From assembly GCA_032158295.1 (NCBI GenBank), contig CM063247.1, positions 15,850,009 through 15,914,008 of the forward strand: DNA of 64,000 bases, written 5' to 3'. Both the position numbers and the translations under genes were made by a program. A model generated the notes under the pieces. The model saw only the letters and a program-made list of their open reading frames with translations, did not search any database and was not told the DNA's origin. The first letter of the stretch is position 1; every line of letters begins with the position of its first letter. Positions 59,946 to 64,000 of the stretch are shown piece by piece. Source of the stretch: Pycnopodia helianthoides. Lineage: Eukaryota > Echinodermata > Asteroidea > Forcipulatida > Asteriidae.

Positions 59946-59992
59946 CTATCTATCTATCTACTATCTATCTATTAATATATATATATATATAA
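59946..59992 (+). repeat. Microsatellite (TATC)n(AT)n
   Basis: TATCTATC run followed by an alternating AT run. Confidence 0.9.
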
Positions 59993-60295
59993 AATTTGTA
60001 GGGTAGATGGCCTTAGCTTTCGATCCATATACTTATTATTTATTTAAGAAAAGATTGAAGTATTCAGCAGAGCATCATGAACTACATGTTTGTAGCAATA
60101 GATTGAATTCGAATAAATTTACACAATGGTGCCCTGTCAGCTTACTTTAGTGATACCGATAATGCAGGCTTTTCCTGAAACCAGACCCCACATAATGCAA
60201 CCCCCCAAAAAACGTCTTGTGGCTTGTTTCCAAGCCACTATTCAAGCCAGTCTCATCCAACCGCCCTTAACATCCACCCGAAGGCGATGACCCAC

Positions 60296-60427
60296 GTTGC
60301 TAAGCAACGGCCAACCTCTCCCCGCGACATCATTAAACCGAGAACAGCTGGTCGATAACAAAAGGGAGTGTATGGAACAAAGGGATGATGCTGATTTGAC
60401 CAATCAGAAGTTGTTGCTATAACGTCA
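60296..60427. promoter_or_regulatory. Possible regulatory cluster: X-box-like, CCAAT, CRE half
   Basis: GTTGCTAAGCAAC at 60296-60308 fits an RFX/X-box site with one mismatch, CCAAT is at 60400-60404 and AACGTCA (inverse TGACGTT) at 60421-60427. Motif matches only. Confidence 0.25.
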
Positions 60428-61864
60428 GCAATGCCAGGATTTAGAAATACGGCTGGGGAGAAGGCTACACCGAGGTCAATTCAAGGTTGTTGTTTATAGA
60501 TGACCAAGGTCAACACGAGTTTCAGCGGGAAACCGTGGGAATTGAATGACTGTTCCAAATACTAACAATTTATTTGATTGTCTTAGTTCTTTGCTCTACC
60601 CACATGTACAAAGAAGGCAGAGGGCTGGGACCCCTCTAATATTAACCCGTTTACTGTCTGAATCTATCACAATCCTCAGGTATCACAAAATGTGCCACTC
60701 TCAAAAACAAACTTAATGCTGTAAGTGCACTGCGTCTGTTGGCTTGTCAAAACCAACAGACTAATGCTGATCGGTTTTGGGACTGTACCGTTTTGGTTTA
60801 GGTAGGTAACATCATGATGCAAAAAAGTGCTATACCTTTGAATATTGTTTTGCTATTTTATTAGAAATAAAAGGCTGAATAGACTGGCATTATGGGTGGT
60901 ATCTCTTTTTGTTACATCTGAAGCTTTGCCGTGTGACTTTCGTCTGAAGTATCGAATTCACAAGTGAAACATCAAATAATGCAGTAAACTGGCAATACAG
61001 TCGCTACCCACGCGTTGTTATCTCAAAGTCCGTGAACATTTGATGACTTTACTACCCTATACCTCTCACTCCCTTCCCTGGGTTGATCAGCAAACTTAGT
61101 CTTGGTCATCGTACCCTTTACGACCTAAAATAGAATTGAACTCAAAAGGCCTATCTTTAGAAGAAGAAAAAACAGAACAAGATAAAATACACGTCAGCGA
61201 AGATGAGTTGACGGTATTGAGGTCACGGTGTTTATTTTGTAGTAGTCATTATAAGAGAATGACCTCAGATTGAACTCATAGGAGAAGTTTGTAAGTGGCC
61301 ATCTGTCGGTAAATGCCTGGTGGTGTGCACCACGACCGTTGTCTCAGACGCTTGGATCTGTATCATTGACGAGGTATCAGTTTCGTTATAAAAGGCTGGG
61401 ACATCGAGGTCGGGTGGGTGTTACAGGCTCTTGAATCCAACATAATCAATTTTCAATTGTTAATAATAGGCCTAGATCTCTATATATACAGTGACACTGA
61501 AACGGGTTATCTGCATTTTTGATTCCACGCTTCGCAATCCAATATTGAATTATTCACGACCAATATGGGGCAGACTGTTGTCATCAAAGCAATATCGTTT
61601 TGGTCTGACAATGGCTTTGTTATACAATGCGGTCGCGTTCGCTTGGTTTACTTTGTCTTAGTTCGATAGACAATTATGCCCAACCATTTAGGCTACTGTT
61701 GTAAAATAAAGCCATTATACGTGCATGGCTTCAGACTGTTTAGTGTGTTTTGATATTTTTAAAACTATTTTTCTGTATTGTTTTTTGGAACCCTAGCTTA
61801 TTCTCAAATATTTAAGCAACATTGCAAGCCCCTTTTTTAAAGTATTTTTTTTTAATTTGCCCGT

Positions 61865-62402
61865 CCCAATTAGCCTTTCGCATGAAATACGCTAATTACA
61901 TTCACGCATGCGTACAGACACTAAAGACCCTTTGCTTATGGCGTCAAACTCTCAAATGGCGCCCTAACTGAGGCAAAAGGGGCATATCATTGGACGACAG
62001 CTGCTCTTGGTGCGTACAAACGTGCGCGTGACCTCAGCGTACCAGCAGCGTTGCGCGTAAGTTATAATGATGATGATTTTCGCCATTAAGGCTTTCAGCA
62101 GGATGTCTGCAAATGCGTCATGCAAGGGGAACCAGCCTCGTTCCCAGGGGTGATCGATCTCGCCGCGCCATTTTGTCCAGCATGCCTTGCTCGCTCATAA
62201 CCAAACAAATTTTAGTGACGAGAGGTATCGATACGGCGCGCTGCCCATGGTAGCGAGGCTGAAGGGGAACGGCCATAGGCAGACGCACACACGCCACCAC
62301 AGCCCCATACAAAAAGGCACGGTGTTCCCCCATTTTGTCCACTAGTAGCGTTGGTACGCATGCGCAATGTTCAATTTTTTTATTTTATGGGAAAGGTCCT
62401 TA
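61865..62402. mobile_element. Diverged long relative of the 20555 MITE
   Basis: CATGAAATACGCTAATTACATTC and ACGCATGCGTACAGAC at the left; GTACGCATGCGCAATGTTCA and TATGGGAAAGGTCCTTA at the right give degenerate inverted ends about 500 bases apart. Confidence 0.45.
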
Positions 62403-62404
62403 CT

Positions 62405-64000
62405 ATGGTCCAATCCACCAGGCTCACCATCAGCCTGTCCCTTTTTTTTTTAAAGCGTTGTGTGTCTTTCACCCATAGTCTGTTTGCAATCCTTTTCTTC
62501 GGTAAGCAGATCCAGTGCGCTTTGAAATGTTCTTTTCCTCACCTTGACCCAAAACGTTTCCTTGTTATATCTGACCATGTCTGTTGTTGCAGTGTCAATC
62601 ATTCAGACCTTTCAGTTCTTTCTATAGTCAAAGTTTTTTATTCAGATCAAAATACTGTTGTCAAGTCGTTTTATTCACAACATTAAATCGTAACACGGTG
62701 AGAGGTTCAGTCATTGTGCTTATTATAGACACAAAGATTGTCATACTTTACCGGGCGATATCAGCGCACAAGTCTGACGTAAGCAGCGCAATGAAATTGG
62801 TTCTAATCTCAACGAGTTTCTGGATACTGGAACTGTTGGGGATTCTGTGCGTAAACTCCCCTATAAACTCAAAACAGAGACAGTCCTTTTCGCAATAATC
62901 ATTGAGGGTGTTGTCATGTACACCCACCCTTTTAAGAATAACAACGATGACTGTCGCGACCATTTTAACCTTTTACTCGCAAGCCAAAGGTTGATGTTTA
63001 CCATGTTAATTCACATTAAAAGAAACAATTTCAGAATCGTTTCCTCTACCATTCGAGTCAGCCTTTGTGTAGTAATGACAATTCTCAGAAAAGGGAAAAT
63101 CCCCTAGACACACCTGGACTGTCTGTGGGCGTACACAGACTTTACCTCGGCGACTGTGACTGTACTTGTGACTGTGGGCATACGATACTTTAAAAAACGT
63201 GTTATCTCCACGTTCCTCTTTTCAAAAAACATTTTTGGGGTCACCAGGAACTACGGCCGTACAATGTGTGAGGTTCAGTCCCCAGCTCGTTGACACGGCC
63301 GGCATTTCCGCGTCGGTGGACGCATTTTGCAATGTTGGCAGACATGACGGCAAAAGCCATTAATCATTAACAATACATACAGTAACTTTTAATAAACAGA
63401 CATAAATGATCTCAGCTGTGAGGAAAACAAAGCTATACGCCCACCAGGGGTGCGCGTGCAGTATGAATGATCATTATAAAGAGCAAGTATACGACATGTC
63501 TGTGGTGGGATATCTTCTACTTGAACTGTATCACCTTGTTGTATTTGACATGTGACTGTACCCAAACCGAGGCTTGAAGGCACGAGAGTCTGATATCCTC
63601 AAGCTTGTAAGCCAATGTCGTACATTACAAGAACATTATTTTATATTTGCATTGATTGAAGATATTTTCATCTGTGTCTATTAGCCCAACTTGGTGGTTC
63701 TGCTAACCGCAGAATTATGCGCTTATACGGCCCATAGATTCAACTGCTTTACATGGCTCTGTAATCGCAGAATTATGTGGTAAACAGGGCCATGAAATCT
63801 GATCCCTGGTGTTACCCTCGATTCCAACTGTATCGGACTTTACTACCAGCTTCACTAGAAACTCTTGAGGGCGCCCTTCGCGTCGGATGGAACAGACGAT
63901 TACTACTTACTAGCTCACATGGTTTCAACAGCCATTGAGCTCTAACGATATTTTGAGCATTTCTCCTATAAATACACCACTTTTAATCCTTATCCTTCGA
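62405..64000. other. Right flank, nothing identified
   Basis: Overlapping ORFs at 62351-63107 and 63389-63583 have no recognisable product. A short inverted repeat like that at 54290 occurs at 63700-63795. Confidence 0.3.

Larger units (their letters stand above)
58960..61860. other. Non-coding stretch of the presumed intron
   Basis: No exon found. Contains a TATC/AT microsatellite at about 59946-59992, the motif cluster at 60296-60427 and a TATAAAAG at 61387. Confidence 0.35.

Noticed and set aside
62351..63107. Overlapping hydrophobic ORFs near the right end
   Set aside because: Low-complexity Phe/Leu/Ser composition as expected from T-rich DNA; no family recognised.

Overview
This is eukaryotic nuclear DNA from an intron-rich, repeat-rich invertebrate genome, probably a deuterostome. 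My best guess is an echinoderm such as a sea star; that rests on general impression, not on a search. There is no operon structure, prokaryotic gene or CRISPR array. Two host transcription units can be supported, both on the + strand.

The first is a complete gene for CCT3, the gamma subunit of the cytosolic chaperonin TRiC/CCT. Sixteen coding exons lie between 1583 and 46062. All junctions are GT-AG with consistent phases, and they join to 1665 nt (554 codons plus stop; the human protein has 545 residues). Introns 3 (4395-19647) and 15 (32872-45939) are about 15 and 13 kb long. The second is a candidate first coding exon at 50806-50882: an ATG, 25 codons and a good donor. Its product is not recognised, and the rest of the gene seems to lie beyond the window, so about 51-64 kb would be its first intron.

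The remainder is mostly repeats. Several families of short inverted-repeat elements (MITEs) are present. Two related families, TTAAAGGAACATTACA (4 copies) and TTAAAGGCAC-type (8 copies), have TTAA at their ends. A third family begins TTAACCCTC, which looks like piggyBac. Others start GGGCCCAATTTCATAGAG, CGATTTCACAAAG, TAGACC(C)TT or CGATATGGGGCAGAGG. There is also an 800-bp foldback element, several tRNA-derived SINEs, and 3' ends of CR1/L2-like LINEs. At least two nested insertions can be read directly, one with its TTAA target duplication.

The introns of CCT3 also hold tandem arrays: a ~125-bp unit, a 21-bp unit that grew inside a dispersed repeat, a 22-bp unit (~34 copies), a 28-bp unit (~40 copies with a 475-bp higher-order period), a 17-bp unit and a ~71-bp unit carrying an octamer and an E-box. 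The most unusual array follows exon 11. Its unit is the exon 11/intron 11 junction itself, giving ten extra GTGAGT donors and two GCGAGT variants directly downstream of the real one.
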